A DNA stretch of 37,166 nt from JAYZDP01 sp036337765 (GCA_036337765.1 JAYZDP010000133.1:1-37166), one strand, 5' to 3'; positions 1-8,799 are shown, counted from the first letter of the stretch. The notes: a model not told the origin generated them from the letters alone. A program made the numbers and translations.

Positions 1-1122
1 TTTCGCTTTCAGAGCTCGCCGGCGCGCGTGCTCGCCGCGTTGATCGTGCTCTTTGCGAGCTTTATCTACATGACCGCGGTCTTCAAGGGCATCGGCAACC
101 TGCTCGAGGCGATGCTCGAGATCCCCTACGCCGTGGCCATCGGCTTGGTCTGGCTGATCGTCACGGTCTACACAGCGGCAGGCGGCTTCCACTCGGTGGT
201 GCGCACCGATGTCACTCAGGGCATGTTCATGGTCCTGGCGGCAGCCTTACTCTTCGCAGGAACGGCCCGTGCGGCGGGCGGCATCGGCGTGCTGCGCGAG
301 ATCGCGACCGCCGACGAGACCGCCGGACTCTTCGACTGGAACGCCGGCATCGCGTTTCCGCTCCTGCTCGGCGTGCTCTTCGCGACCACCGTCAAGTTCG
401 TCGTCGAGCCTCGCCAGCTCTCACGCTTCTACGCCCTGTCCGACGCCAGGGCGGCTCGGGTCGGGGTCTGGGTCTCGACCCTGTCGTTTCTGGTGATCTT
501 CAGCCTCCTCGCCCCGATCGGCCTCTACGCTCACCGCATTCTGACATCGCCGATCGACGACACCGATCGGGTCGTGCCAGAGCTCCTGGTCATGGAAGGT
601 GTCTTCGGCACGCCGGTCCAGGCCTTTCTCTTCCTCGCCATTCTCTCGGCGGCGCTGTCGTCTCTCGACAGCGTGCTCTTGGTCGTGGCGTCGACCTTTC
701 AGCGCGACGTCTGGCAGCTGTTGCGCTCGAAGTCGGACCCCGACTCCACCACGGTGCGCCAGACTCGGGTGTGGGTCGCGTTCTTCGCTCTGGTCACCGC
801 CGGCATCGCGCTCGATCCGCCGGGAGGCATCGTCGAGCTGACCTCGTTCTCGGGAGCGCTGTACGGAGCGTGCTTTCTGCCGGCCGTGATCCTCGGCCTG
901 CACTGGCGACGCGGCAACGGTCTCGCGGTGCTGGCGTCTTTCGCCGCCGGCATCCTGGTGTTGACCCTGTGGGGACGCCTCGACCTCGCCGAGAGTATTC
1001 ATTCGGTGTTCCCCGCCATCGTGCTTTCGATCCTCGCCTACGTCGTCATCGCACTGACTACGCCCGAGGTTCGCGAGCCCAGCATCACGGCCCTGTTCGA
1101 CGATCAGGCCGGAAAGACCTGA
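1..1122 (+). CDS. Sodium:solute symporter family transporter (5' truncated by window edge)
   Basis: The frame is open from the first base, so the start lies outside the window; 373 residues are visible. The protein is a chain of long hydrophobic helices. The segment with TAAGGFHSVVRTDVTQG is typical of SSS-family symporters (the YT..GGF..V..TD..Q signature), as is the later SAALSSLDSVLLVVASTF stretch, which resembles the Na2-site helix. It probably moves an organic solute into the cell with sodium; the substrate cannot be read from the sequence. The last 19 bases overlap the 3' end of the convergent ABC ATPase gene. Family assignment is firm, substrate unknown. Confidence 0.88.
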   Translation, partial: FRFQSSPARVLAALIVLFASFIYMTAVFKGIGNLLEAMLEIPYAVAIGLVWLIVTVYTAAGGFHSVVRTDVTQGMFMVLAAALLFAGTARAAGGIGVLREIATADETAGLFDWNAGIAFPLLLGVLFATTVKFVVEPRQLSRFYALSDARAARVGVWVSTLSFLVIFSLLAPIGLYAHRILTSPIDDTDRVVPELLVMEGVFGTPVQAFLFLAILSAALSSLDSVLLVVASTFQRDVWQLLRSKSDPDSTTVRQTRVWVAFFALVTAGIALDPPGGIVELTSFSGALYGACFLPAVILGLHWRRGNGLAVLASFAAGILVLTLWGRLDLAESIHSVFPAIVLSILAYVVIALTTPEVREPSITALFDDQAGKT

Positions 1123-1892
1123 TAGTAGCCGTCGCGCTCGATCACTTGAAGCCGCACGTCGAAGAGCTCCGAAAGCCTGGCGCTCGTCACCATCTCCACC
1201 TTCGGACCCTCGGCGAGCACAGAGCCGGCCTTGAGCAGCACCACCCACGATACTTCGGGGGGAATCTCCTGCAGGTGGTGCGTGACGAGCACGAGGCGGC
1301 GGCCACGGTTCAGCTGCCCGCGAAGATCGCGCAGCAGGTCGAAGGCGGCGGCGAGATCGAGGCTCACCGTCGGCTCGTCGAGAAGCAGGGTGTCGGGGTC
1401 GTTGATCAGGGCGCGCGCCAGTAGGCAGCGGCGTTGCTCACCCGCCGACATGGCTGTGATCGCCCGCTCGGCCAGATGGCCGGCACCGAGGCGCTCGAGC
1501 CACGACGCCGCGAGAGCCCGATCGGCCTCGCTCGGCGCGTGATTGCTGTGGATGCCGATGCTCGCGTAGAGGCCCGACAGCGCCACGTCGAGGCCGCTGG
1601 CGTCGCGCTGATAGCGCAGGTGCAACTCCTGCGACACGATTCCCAGGTGCTGCCGTAGCTCGTACACATGCCAGCGAGAACGACCGAGCACCTCGACCCG
1701 GGTCTCGGGACGCGCCACCGGATAGAGGTCCCGGGTCACCAGCTGCAGGAGCGTCGACTTGCCGGCTCCGTTGGGGCCGAGTACGGCCGTCGAGCGACCC
1801 GTGGGAATTACGAGATCGAGCGCGTCGAAGACGCGGGTGTCGCCGCGGTAAACCGTGGCGTTCTCGACGCGGAGAATGGGTGGTCCGCCCAT
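1104..1892 (-). CDS. ABC transporter ATP-binding protein (lone ATPase)
   Basis: A 262-residue single-domain ABC ATPase. Walker A is GPNGAGKST near residue 40, the signature is degenerate (MSAGEQRR in place of LSGGQ), Walker B with its glutamate is TLLLDEPTVSLD, and the H-loop is LVTHHLQEI. The part between Walker A and the signature (GLDVALSGLYASIGIH) resembles the YlmA/ModF-like group of ATPases. No permease or binding protein lies nearby, so partner and substrate are unknown. The ATG at 1892 has a weak AGG upstream. It faces away from the M23 peptidase gene across a 130-base gap that should hold both promoters; I see no clear operator there. Its 3' end overlaps the symporter gene. Confidence 0.88.
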   Translation of the reverse strand: MGGPPILRVENATVYRGDTRVFDALDLVIPTGRSTAVLGPNGAGKSTLLQLVTRDLYPVARPETRVEVLGRSRWHVYELRQHLGIVSQELHLRYQRDASGLDVALSGLYASIGIHSNHAPSEADRALAASWLERLGAGHLAERAITAMSAGEQRRCLLARALINDPDTLLLDEPTVSLDLAAAFDLLRDLRGQLNRGRRLVLVTHHLQEIPPEVSWVVLLKAGSVLAEGPKVEMVTSARLSELFDVRLQVIERDGYYQVFPA

Positions 1893-2006
1893 GACCTGCG
1901 GGTTTTAGCACGAGCGGCTGATTCCTATGCGCAAGTCGCGATATCCTCATGTCTTCTGCTGTGGTCGCAGAGGCGGCGCTCTTGGGTGCCCACCGGTTCC
2001 TTTCGC

Positions 2007-2014
2007 GAGGAGGG
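2007..2014 (+). promoter_or_regulatory. Shine-Dalgarno site that decides the M23 peptidase start
   Basis: GAGGAGGG lies 8 bases before the GTG at 2023. The upstream in-frame ATG at 1927 has no comparable site, and starting there would place 32 basic residues before a clean signal peptide. This supports translation from 2023. Confidence 0.75.
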
Positions 2015-2022
2015 TCGGACCC

Positions 2023-3657
2023 GTGAGCAGAATCCCCACGATCATCGCCGCGGCCATACTGGGGGCCGGACTGCTGGGACCGGGCACCTCCCGGGCACAG
2101 TCGTTCGACCCTGATCCGGTGTGGCCACTGTGCGGTCGGCTCACCGAGAACAAGCCGAGGAAGTGGAAGCCGCAAAAGGGCTGCCCGGTCGATCGTTGGG
2201 GCAACCCCACCCATACCGACACCCCGATCTCGTCGACCTACGGCCCGCGTCTACTGGTCTCGGAGGGCTATCGCTACGACTTCCACCGCGGTCTCGACAT
2301 CGCGACTCCGATCGGCACGCCGCTCTTCGCCTTCAGCGACGGCATCGTCCAGCATGCCGGGCCGCACCCCTCGTACACCGATCCACACATCCGAGTCCGC
2401 CACTACCGCCCAGAGCAGACGAGCTGCTCGGGCGGAGGGGGTTGTTACAACTCGCTCTACCTGCACGTATCGGATTGGCGGGTGAGCGACGGCGAGAGCG
2501 TCTTGAAGAGAGACCTGATCGGCTACACAGGCGCGAGACAAAGCGGCTTCGCCCATGTCCATTTCGAGGTTCGTAGCGCCGCGGCGCAGGACCCCAACTC
2601 GTCGTGGCAGCGCGACACTATTCATCCCTTGGGGGTGCTTCCCTACCCCGATAGCGGCACCTCAAACATCGCTCTCACTCTCGACGAGCTCGACACCAGC
2701 GACCCACTCCATCCGCTCGTGACCGCATCGGCATCGGTGACCATGCCAACAGAGGTCGACCTCGAGGGCGTCGAAGTCGAGGTTTGGGAGCGCCAGCCCG
2801 ACAGCACGTATCTACTCGTACAGCAGCCGGGTGACTCTCCGATCGGCAATACGATCGAGGGTGATGGCTACCTCGTGGAGCCCTCTTTGTACTCCGTCAA
2901 CGTATGGAATCGCCACTGGACCTACAAGAACAGCTCATCGATTCCGTGGAGCTCCTTCGAGACGGCGGGCACCTACGAGAGTCCCTATGCCTCGATTCTG
3001 CCGGCGTCGTATGACCCGCACGTCCACCTCGACGCGCAAGATCCGGCCGACTTCCAGGTCGGTCTCTTCAACGGCATGAGCTTCGCCGCTGCACACACCA
3101 ACGCCAACTCGAGCCACTACAACGTCACGTTCCGCTTCCTGGCGTTGGTTGGCACGGCAGATGCGGCCGATCTGTGCGTCCGAGTACGCGCCTTTGACGT
3201 CCTCGGTAACAACACCGACTGGGTCGGTGGCGCTTGCGAAGGACCCGTGCCACCCACGATCACCTCGACCGCAGTGGCGACGGCCACCGAAGGGGTCGCC
3301 TACAGCTATGACGCCGAAGCCACGGGCGTCGACAGCTGGTCTCTCTACGAGGGCCCGGCAGGGCTGTCGATCGACGACGGCTCGGGACTCGTGAGCTGGG
3401 CCTTACCGGTCCCCGGAACCTACCCGGTCGAGATCGCGGCCGCCAACTCCGTCGGTACCGATCTCCAGAGCTGGAGTCTGACGGTCTCACCCGCGGGTGA
3501 CTACTGCGGCGACGCCACCTGTGGCAGCGGTGAGAGCTGCGACGGTCGCGCCGGAAAGCTCAGTTGCCCAACCGGCTGCGACGGCAGGACGAACGGCAAG
3601 CCGAGCAGGCGCTACTGCTACGTCGAGGGTACCTGCGAGGGCCCAGGCTGTTCCTGA
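2023..3657 (+). CDS. Secreted M23-family metallopeptidase with Ig-like and Cys-rich C-terminal regions
   Basis: From the GTG start the protein has 544 residues and opens with a signal peptide ending near TSRAQ. The peptidase M23 (LytM) motifs are present: HRGLD (His88, Asp92), LYLHVSDW (His148) and AHVHFEVR (His178, His180), which supply the zinc ligands and catalytic histidine. The fold normally cuts peptide cross-bridges in peptidoglycan or other Gly-rich peptides. After about residue 210 come beta-rich segments, then a putative Ig domain (PTITSTAVATATEGVAYSY, ending in SWSLTV) and a short tail with about nine cysteines (CGDATCGSGESC and following). The tail looks disulphide-bonded or cell-surface related. 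It is probably exported to the envelope or medium. The natural substrate is not evident. Confidence 0.85.
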   Translation: MSRIPTIIAAAILGAGLLGPGTSRAQSFDPDPVWPLCGRLTENKPRKWKPQKGCPVDRWGNPTHTDTPISSTYGPRLLVSEGYRYDFHRGLDIATPIGTPLFAFSDGIVQHAGPHPSYTDPHIRVRHYRPEQTSCSGGGGCYNSLYLHVSDWRVSDGESVLKRDLIGYTGARQSGFAHVHFEVRSAAAQDPNSSWQRDTIHPLGVLPYPDSGTSNIALTLDELDTSDPLHPLVTASASVTMPTEVDLEGVEVEVWERQPDSTYLLVQQPGDSPIGNTIEGDGYLVEPSLYSVNVWNRHWTYKNSSSIPWSSFETAGTYESPYASILPASYDPHVHLDAQDPADFQVGLFNGMSFAAAHTNANSSHYNVTFRFLALVGTADAADLCVRVRAFDVLGNNTDWVGGACEGPVPPTITSTAVATATEGVAYSYDAEATGVDSWSLYEGPAGLSIDDGSGLVSWALPVPGTYPVEIAAANSVGTDLQSWSLTVSPAGDYCGDATCGSGESCDGRAGKLSCPTGCDGRTNGKPSRRYCYVEGTCEGPGCS

Positions 3658-3673
3658 CGTCGGCCGCAGCCGA

Positions 3674-5389
3674 TCACTCGGCCTGGTATCGGATCTCCCC
3701 TCCGAGGATCGTCATGTGCACCTGCACGCTCGATAGCTTGGCGTCCGACAAACCAAGGATGTCGCCCGAGAGAACGACGATGTCCGCAAGCTTTCCGACC
3801 TCGAGCGAGCCCTTCTCGCCCTCCTCGAAGGCGGCGTAGGCGGCATCGATCGTGTAGGAGCGCAGCGCCTCTTCGCGCGTCATACGCTGTTCCGGGTGGA
3901 ACGTCGTCCCGTCTGCCGTCACCCTGGTGACTGACGCGTGGAAGCTGGCCAGCGGATCGATGTCCTCGACCGGAACGTCCGTCCCGTTGATCACCACCGC
4001 TCCGGCGTCGAGCAGCGACCTCCAGACGTAGGCGCCAGTTCGGGAGCGCTCGTTGCCGAGGCGCCTTGCGACCCAAGGACCGTCAGAGGTCGCGTGCACA
4101 CCCTGCATCGAAGCAATGACGCCCAGCTCGCCGAAGCGCGGCACGTCGTCCGGATGAATATGCTGGGCGTGCTCGATCCGCCAGCGGCGGTCTGGGCTCC
4201 CCGCCAGCACCTCCTCGTAAAGGTCGAGCATCTCGCGGTTGGCGCGATCGCCGATGGCGTGAGTGTTGAGCTGGTAACCATGCTCCAGCGCCAGCTCCGC
4301 GACGAGGCGAATGTCCTCGATCGGTTCGAGAATCAGGCCGACGCTACGCGGAAGATCGTCGTAGGGCTCCAGCAGCCAGGCCCCGTGAGCACCGAGTGCA
4401 CCGTCGACCTGACGCTTGATACCCCGTACGGTCAGGAAGTCGTTGTCGACGGCAACGGTTCGGAACTCGGCCAGGCGCCGCCCGAGCTCCGCCGCTGCAC
4501 CTTCGACCGTGCCGTCTAGCTGCGGCCGCACCATGACGTAGAGGCGGACCGGGAGGGCGCCTTGTTCTTCGAGGCGACGATAGAAGGCGATGGTGTCAAA
4601 GCTGGAGCCCGCGTCTTGGAAGCTCGTCACTCCGTTGCGTAGAGCCTCCTCACCTGCCAGTGCGACTCGTCGTCGAAGCTCGATCTCCACCTCCTCGGGG
4701 CTTCGGCCAGAGAGCGATCGAGCGTAGGCGCCTGCGGCCGCCCGCTGGGCCGTTTCCCGTAGCAGGCCACTCAGATCGCCGAAGGCATCACGGACGAACT
4801 CGCCACCCGGCGGATCCGGCGAGCTGCGATCGAGGCCTGCCTTTTCTAGGGCACGCGCGTTCGCGAACGCCGCGTGACCGCTGGCGTGGGTCAGCAGCAC
4901 CGGGTTGTCGGGACTCACGGCCGAGAGCGAACCATGAACGGGGCCACCCTCGGCCTCGGGCTTCGGCGGCAGCTCCCACTTCTCCTGGTGCCATCCACGA
5001 CCTCGAATCCAGGCTCCGGGCTCCGCCTCCTCCGCCGCCCTGGCGACCTGTGCAACGATCGCATCCCAGCTACTGGCCTCGGTCAGGTCGAGAATCGTCA
5101 ACGCCTCGCCGAGGCCGAGGAAGTGACCGTGCCCCTCGATGAATCCCGGGATCGCGAGGCGCCCATCGAGGTCCACCACCTGAGTCCTCGGCCCGATCCA
5201 CCTCTCGATCTCGGCGCGTGAGCCCAACGCCGCGACCCGATGCTGCGTGACGGCCAGCGCCTCGACCTCCGGCCGCTCCGCCGATACCGTCACGATACGG
5301 CCACCAACCAGTACCAGATCGGCGAAGGACTCCTGCGAGCCACACCCTGAAAATGCGAGCAGCATCGACAACAGCACCAGGCTCAACAT
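3674..5389 (-). CDS. YtcJ-like amidohydrolase, predicted lipoprotein
   Basis: 571 residues from the ATG at 5389. That start gives a lipoprotein signal, MLSLVLLSMLLAFSGCGS, with the lipobox cysteine at residue 16; a longer frame upstream is arginine-rich and overlaps the preceding gene, so I rejected it. Metal-binding HGH is at 87-89, followed by YtcJ/amidohydrolase-3 landmarks: LLTHASGHAAFANARAL, TSFQDAGSSFDT, LNTHAIGDRANREML, RWRIEHAQHIHPDDV, INGTDVPVEDIDP and GSLEVGKLADIVVLSGDIL. Such enzymes hydrolyse amide or ring C-N bonds, often with broad or unknown substrates. The gene follows the Gfo/Idh/MocA gene by 49 bases on the same strand and probably shares its transcript. Family assignment is firm, substrate unknown. 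Confidence 0.88.
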   Translation of the reverse strand: MLSLVLLSMLLAFSGCGSQESFADLVLVGGRIVTVSAERPEVEALAVTQHRVAALGSRAEIERWIGPRTQVVDLDGRLAIPGFIEGHGHFLGLGEALTILDLTEASSWDAIVAQVARAAEEAEPGAWIRGRGWHQEKWELPPKPEAEGGPVHGSLSAVSPDNPVLLTHASGHAAFANARALEKAGLDRSSPDPPGGEFVRDAFGDLSGLLRETAQRAAAGAYARSLSGRSPEEVEIELRRRVALAGEEALRNGVTSFQDAGSSFDTIAFYRRLEEQGALPVRLYVMVRPQLDGTVEGAAAELGRRLAEFRTVAVDNDFLTVRGIKRQVDGALGAHGAWLLEPYDDLPRSVGLILEPIEDIRLVAELALEHGYQLNTHAIGDRANREMLDLYEEVLAGSPDRRWRIEHAQHIHPDDVPRFGELGVIASMQGVHATSDGPWVARRLGNERSRTGAYVWRSLLDAGAVVINGTDVPVEDIDPLASFHASVTRVTADGTTFHPEQRMTREEALRSYTIDAAYAAFEEGEKGSLEVGKLADIVVLSGDILGLSDAKLSSVQVHMTILGGEIRYQAE

Positions 5390-5438
5390 GAGCCCCGCCG
5401 CCCCTCGGCCCGGGAGATTTCGACGCCGCCTGGCGGAA

Positions 5439-6752
5439 CTAGACGACGCGGCTGACTCCTGGCATGGCGACCGGGTAGCGCCCGTGGCCATCGGGCACGG
5501 ACGGCGGCGCCGCGTCCCAGCTGTACTCCTGCGGCGCGATCCGGATCTTTGACGCCAGTGCATCGTCCCATGTGATCCGGCTGCCGGAGTAAGTCGCCAT
5601 TCGCCCCAGAATCGCGGTCATCGTGCTCCTGGCGCCGTTGTGGGTCTCGTTGTAGGGCCGGCCCTCTCGAATCGCCGCGAACAGGTCGTCGTGCTCGACC
5701 TGATAGGGATCGAGCTCGGCGCCCTTGTAACGCCAGGCCCCCTTCTTGGTGTTCATCACGCCGGCGTGCAGCTCGGCCGAGCCCTTGGTGCCGTGGGCAT
5801 ACTCGGCGACCTTGTTCCAGCAGTTCTCGATGTGGCGGCATTGGCTGAGCATGGTGGTGCCGTCGGCAAAGGTGTACTCGACCGAGTGGTGATCGAAGAT
5901 CTCGCCGTGATCGGGGCCGTTGCGCCACTGCCGGCCGCCCTGGCCCTGGGCCGCGATCGGCGTGCCGCCCTTGACCCAGTTGCCGACGTCGAGGTTGTGG
6001 ATGTGCTGCTCGACGATATGGTCGCCGCAAAGCCAGTTGAAGTAGTACCAGTTGCGCATCTGGTACTCCATCTCGGTCATGTCGGGTTTGCGCTCACGCA
6101 CCCAGACGCCCTGCGAGTTCCAGTACACGCGCATCAAGAGCACGTCGCCGATGGCGCCATTGTGGATGCGGCGGATGGCCTCGACGTAGCTGGGGTCGTG
6201 GTGTCGCTGCAGACCGACACCGACCTTGAGAGCCAGGCGCTGCGCCTTCTCGCCGGCGGCCAGGATCTGGCGCACGCCAGGCGCATCTACGGCGAGCGGC
6301 TTTTCCATGAAGACGTGCTTGCCCTGCTCCACTGCGTACGCGAAGTGCTCGGGGCGAAAGCCCGGTGGGGTGGCGATGACCACCACGTCGGCGCCGCTAT
6401 CGATCGCCCTGCGGTAGGCGCCAAAGCCGACGTACCTGTTCTCCTCCGGAACCTGGATCTTGTCGCCGTGGTGCTCCGCGAGCCGACCGTGGCAGGCGTC
6501 GAGGCGGTCGCGGAAGGCATCCGCCATCGCCACCAGCTCGACCTTGCCCTCAGTAGCGAGGGCCTGGGCGGCGGCGCCCGTACCCCGGCCGCCGCAGCCG
6601 ATCAGCGCGATCCGCAAGGTGGCGTCACCGCGCGAAGGCGCGAGGTCGGCTGCCCTGGCACCGGCCTGCGAAGCGATGGCGGTGCCGACCAGCGCTGCCG
6701 ATGAACCCTGGATGAAGCGGCGACGTGAGCTACCCTGCGATTCCTGCGTCAT
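5439..6752 (-). CDS. Gfo/Idh/MocA-family oxidoreductase with Tat signal
   Basis: 437 residues. The N-terminus has a twin-arginine signal (SSRRRFIQG, residues 8-16) followed by a hydrophobic stretch ending near QAGARA. An NAD(P)-binding Rossmann motif, ALIGCGGRGTGAA, starts near 49, and the family's EKP motif is at 150-152 (HVFMEKPLAV). The C-terminal part has the usual beta-sheet domain (WYYFNWLCGDHIVEQHIHNLD). Exported members of this type are thought to oxidise or reduce sugars with a tightly bound cofactor carried through Tat. A strong AGGAGG precedes the ATG. The Tat-exported TIM-barrel protein two genes upstream and the DUF1080 protein elsewhere in the window fit a 3-keto-sugar pathway, but that is inference. 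Confidence 0.92.
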   Translation of the reverse strand: MTQESQGSSRRRFIQGSSAALVGTAIASQAGARAADLAPSRGDATLRIALIGCGGRGTGAAAQALATEGKVELVAMADAFRDRLDACHGRLAEHHGDKIQVPEENRYVGFGAYRRAIDSGADVVVIATPPGFRPEHFAYAVEQGKHVFMEKPLAVDAPGVRQILAAGEKAQRLALKVGVGLQRHHDPSYVEAIRRIHNGAIGDVLLMRVYWNSQGVWVRERKPDMTEMEYQMRNWYYFNWLCGDHIVEQHIHNLDVGNWVKGGTPIAAQGQGGRQWRNGPDHGEIFDHHSVEYTFADGTTMLSQCRHIENCWNKVAEYAHGTKGSAELHAGVMNTKKGAWRYKGAELDPYQVEHDDLFAAIREGRPYNETHNGARSTMTAILGRMATYSGSRITWDDALASKIRIAPQEYSWDAAPPSVPDGHGRYPVAMPGVSRVV

Positions 6753-6759
6753 CTAACGA

Positions 6760-6765
6760 CCTCCT
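6760..6765 (-). promoter_or_regulatory. Strong Shine-Dalgarno for the Gfo/Idh/MocA gene
   Basis: AGGAGG on the minus strand, 7 bases before the ATG at 6752. It lies in the 56-base gap after the SUMF1-fold gene and confirms the chosen start, which also places the Tat motif at the N-terminus. Confidence 0.75.
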
Positions 6766-6808
6766 GCCGACTTGCCAGAACGGACGCCATGGTAGCAAGC
6801 GATCGCGG

Positions 6809-7798
6809 TCATCTCGCGCGCTGTTCGTCGAGGATCGCTGCTATCGAGTCGACGTCGGGTGCCCAGTAGCGCTCCTGGTCCTCGGGTGGCGGCACGAGTC
6901 GCGGCCGAACCACCCGCAGGCCTACGAACGGCGCATCGGTCAGAAACCAAATGCTCTTCGGAAACTGGGGATCGCGCCTCTTCCACGCAGCCCTCGATGC
7001 ACGGCGAGCGCCGCAGCGGATCTCCTCGGTGCCATCGCGGAACGATCCGCCCCGCGTCACCCTGTTCCACTCCCCTGTCGGCCACGCGATCGGATCGGAC
7101 GCCGCTCCAGGTGGATAGCTCCGATGCTCGTCGAGCGTCCACTCGGCGACGTTGCCGAGCATGTCCAAGAGCCCCCACGGATTGGCCGTCAGCTCACCGA
7201 CCCGATGGGTTGCGGCGTCGCTGACCTCCTCGTACCAGGCATGCGGGCCGAGCCTCCTGACCTTGCCTTCCAGGTAGGTGGCGCCCGAAGTATCGGCGCG
7301 ACAGGCGTACTCCCACTCGGCCTCGGTCGGCAGTCGATAGAAGTGACCGGTCATCTTCGATAGCCAGCGGGTGTACTGCCGCGCGGCGAACTGGGTCATG
7401 GCGATCGCCGGATAGCCGCCCACACCCATGCCGAAGTCCATCGGCACGTAGGGTGGGGTCGGTCGAGCGACGGCGTCCACCCCCTCGGGCAGCTCGTCTA
7501 TACCGGCGGCCAGATCGAGGCTCGACATGAAGATCCGATACTCGTCCCAGCTGACCTCGCGTCGTCCCATCCAGTAGGCAGAGATCTCCACCTCGCGCTG
7601 CGGTCCCTCGTCGTCTCGCCGGCGCTTCTCCTTCGCCGGCGTTCCCATGACGAATAGCCCCGCCGGCACCGGCACCCTCTCGAACCGGACTTCGCTTCCC
7701 GGGATCGTCTCGGCATAGGCCTCGAACAGCACCGGCGCCTCGAGGCGCGGCGCCGCCGTCGCCAGCGCGCCGACGATCAAGAAAAGTCGTCGCACCAC
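6809..7798 (-). CDS. SUMF1/FGE-sulfatase-fold protein, secreted, without the FGE cysteine pair
   Basis: 329 residues from a GTG start, with a signal-like N-terminus (MVRRLFLIVGALATA). The SUMF1 fold is clear: FVMGTPAKEKRRRDDEGPQR, then VSWDEYRIFM, YRLPTEAEWEYACRA, NPWGLLDMLGNVAEWTLDEH, VTRGGSFRDG and FVGLRVVRP. In true formylglycine-generating enzymes two active-site cysteines follow the RGGSW segment. Here that place reads RGGSFRDGTEEIRCGARRAS, with only one cysteine, so sulfatase activation is unlikely; no sulfatase gene is nearby either. It may be a binding or other enzyme version of the fold. The start overlaps the end of the upstream TIM-barrel gene by 22 bases, suggesting coupled translation. 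Confidence 0.85.
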   Translation of the reverse strand: MVRRLFLIVGALATAAPRLEAPVLFEAYAETIPGSEVRFERVPVPAGLFVMGTPAKEKRRRDDEGPQREVEISAYWMGRREVSWDEYRIFMSSLDLAAGIDELPEGVDAVARPTPPYVPMDFGMGVGGYPAIAMTQFAARQYTRWLSKMTGHFYRLPTEAEWEYACRADTSGATYLEGKVRRLGPHAWYEEVSDAATHRVGELTANPWGLLDMLGNVAEWTLDEHRSYPPGAASDPIAWPTGEWNRVTRGGSFRDGTEEIRCGARRASRAAWKRRDPQFPKSIWFLTDAPFVGLRVVRPRLVPPPEDQERYWAPDVDSIAAILDEQRAR

Positions 7799-8706
7799 GC
7801 GTAGGCGTCGAGTACCGCGCGCTCACCCTCTTTGCCCGGCCTAGCATTGCCGTGCTCCATGCCGACGATGCCGTCGAAGCCCTTCTCGTAGATGTACTTG
7901 AAGAGGTTGCGGTAGTTGATCTCGCCCGTGGTTGGCTCTTTGCGGCCAGGGTTGTCGCCGACCTGGATGTAGGCGATCTCCGCCCACGCTCGCTCCAAGT
8001 TCGGTATTAGGTTTCCCTCGGTAATCTGCTGGTGGTAGAGATCGTCGAGGATCTTGCACGACGAGCTACCGACCGCCCGGCAGATGAGGTAGGCCTGCGG
8101 AACCTTGGTGAGAAACAGCCCCGGATGATTGGTCCACGGGTTGAGCGGCTCGAGCACCATCACCAGCCCTGACGGCTCGCAAATCTCGGACGCCCGTTTA
8201 AGGTTCTCGATCACGTTCGCGGTCTGGTAGTCCCACTCGAGCCCGGGGTCGAAGGCACCGGGCACGACCGTGCACCACTTCGCGTGGACGCGCTTGGCGA
8301 GTTCGACCGCGGCCCGCAGGTCGGCCTCGATGCGCTCGCGCGCGTCGGTCTTGTCAGACGCGAAGGTCACTTCGCGGAACTCGCCATGAGCAACGAACAC
8401 TCCCATCTCCATCCCCAGGCGTTCCATCCCCTTGGCGATGCGCTCCTGCGCTTCGGTCTCGCGTCCGGGCATGCCGTTGTCTTCGATCGCGACGAAGCCC
8501 TCGTCCCTCATGAACTCGAGCTGCGCGACGTGATCCTCGCCAGCGTGGGCGCTGAACATGCCGAAGTGGGGAGCGTACTTGAGCTTGAAGCGCGGGCCCG
8601 CGTCGCGCCTCTCCTGTGCTCGTGCGGTGACACCCACCGCGACCCCGAGACCGGCCACGGCGAGCCCCTTCGCGAGCTGCCTACGATCAACCGTCTGCTC
8701 CTTCAC
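7777..8706 (-). CDS. Hydroxypyruvate-isomerase-like TIM-barrel protein with Tat signal
   Basis: 309 residues from a GTG preceded by GGAGGG. The N-terminus has a Tat-like signal (DRRQLAKGLAVAGLGVAVG, cut near TARAQ). The rest matches xylose-isomerase-like TIM barrels of the Hyi type: KYAPHFGMFSAHAG, FVAIEDNGMPG, VMVLEPLNPWTNHPG, CKILDDLYHQQITEGNL, YIQVGDNPGRKEPTTGEINY and GIVGMEHGNARPG. Conserved Glu, Asp, His and Glu residues in these segments are the expected divalent-metal ligands. The likely reaction is isomerisation or elimination on a sugar or keto-sugar outside the cytoplasm. It is the first gene of the minus-strand run that includes the SUMF1-fold and Gfo/Idh/MocA genes. The exact substrate cannot be told. 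Confidence 0.87.
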   Translation of the reverse strand: MKEQTVDRRQLAKGLAVAGLGVAVGVTARAQERRDAGPRFKLKYAPHFGMFSAHAGEDHVAQLEFMRDEGFVAIEDNGMPGRETEAQERIAKGMERLGMEMGVFVAHGEFREVTFASDKTDARERIEADLRAAVELAKRVHAKWCTVVPGAFDPGLEWDYQTANVIENLKRASEICEPSGLVMVLEPLNPWTNHPGLFLTKVPQAYLICRAVGSSSCKILDDLYHQQITEGNLIPNLERAWAEIAYIQVGDNPGRKEPTTGEINYRNLFKYIYEKGFDGIVGMEHGNARPGKEGERAVLDAYAWCDDFS

Positions 8707-8785
8707 CGTGCCCTCCGGCCAAATCCCGGCCCACCAACAGATGGGGACCTAGTATCGTTGCCACGACCGAACGCAACGAGCCTAC

Positions 8786-8790
8786 AGGAG
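8786..8790 (+). promoter_or_regulatory. Shine-Dalgarno deciding the start of the luciferase-like oxidoreductase
   Basis: AGGAG lies 9 bases before the ATG at 8800. The frame is open for 172 codons further upstream, but that part is antisense to the TIM-barrel gene and has no family similarity. The 93-base gap 8707-8799 must therefore hold divergent promoters. Confidence 0.75.
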
Positions 8791-8799
8791 CGCTTTCGC

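Noticed and set aside
8284..8799. 172 codons upstream of the luciferase-like oxidoreductase in the same frame
   Set aside because: Antisense to the TIM-barrel gene; the clear AGGAG and family start are at 8800.
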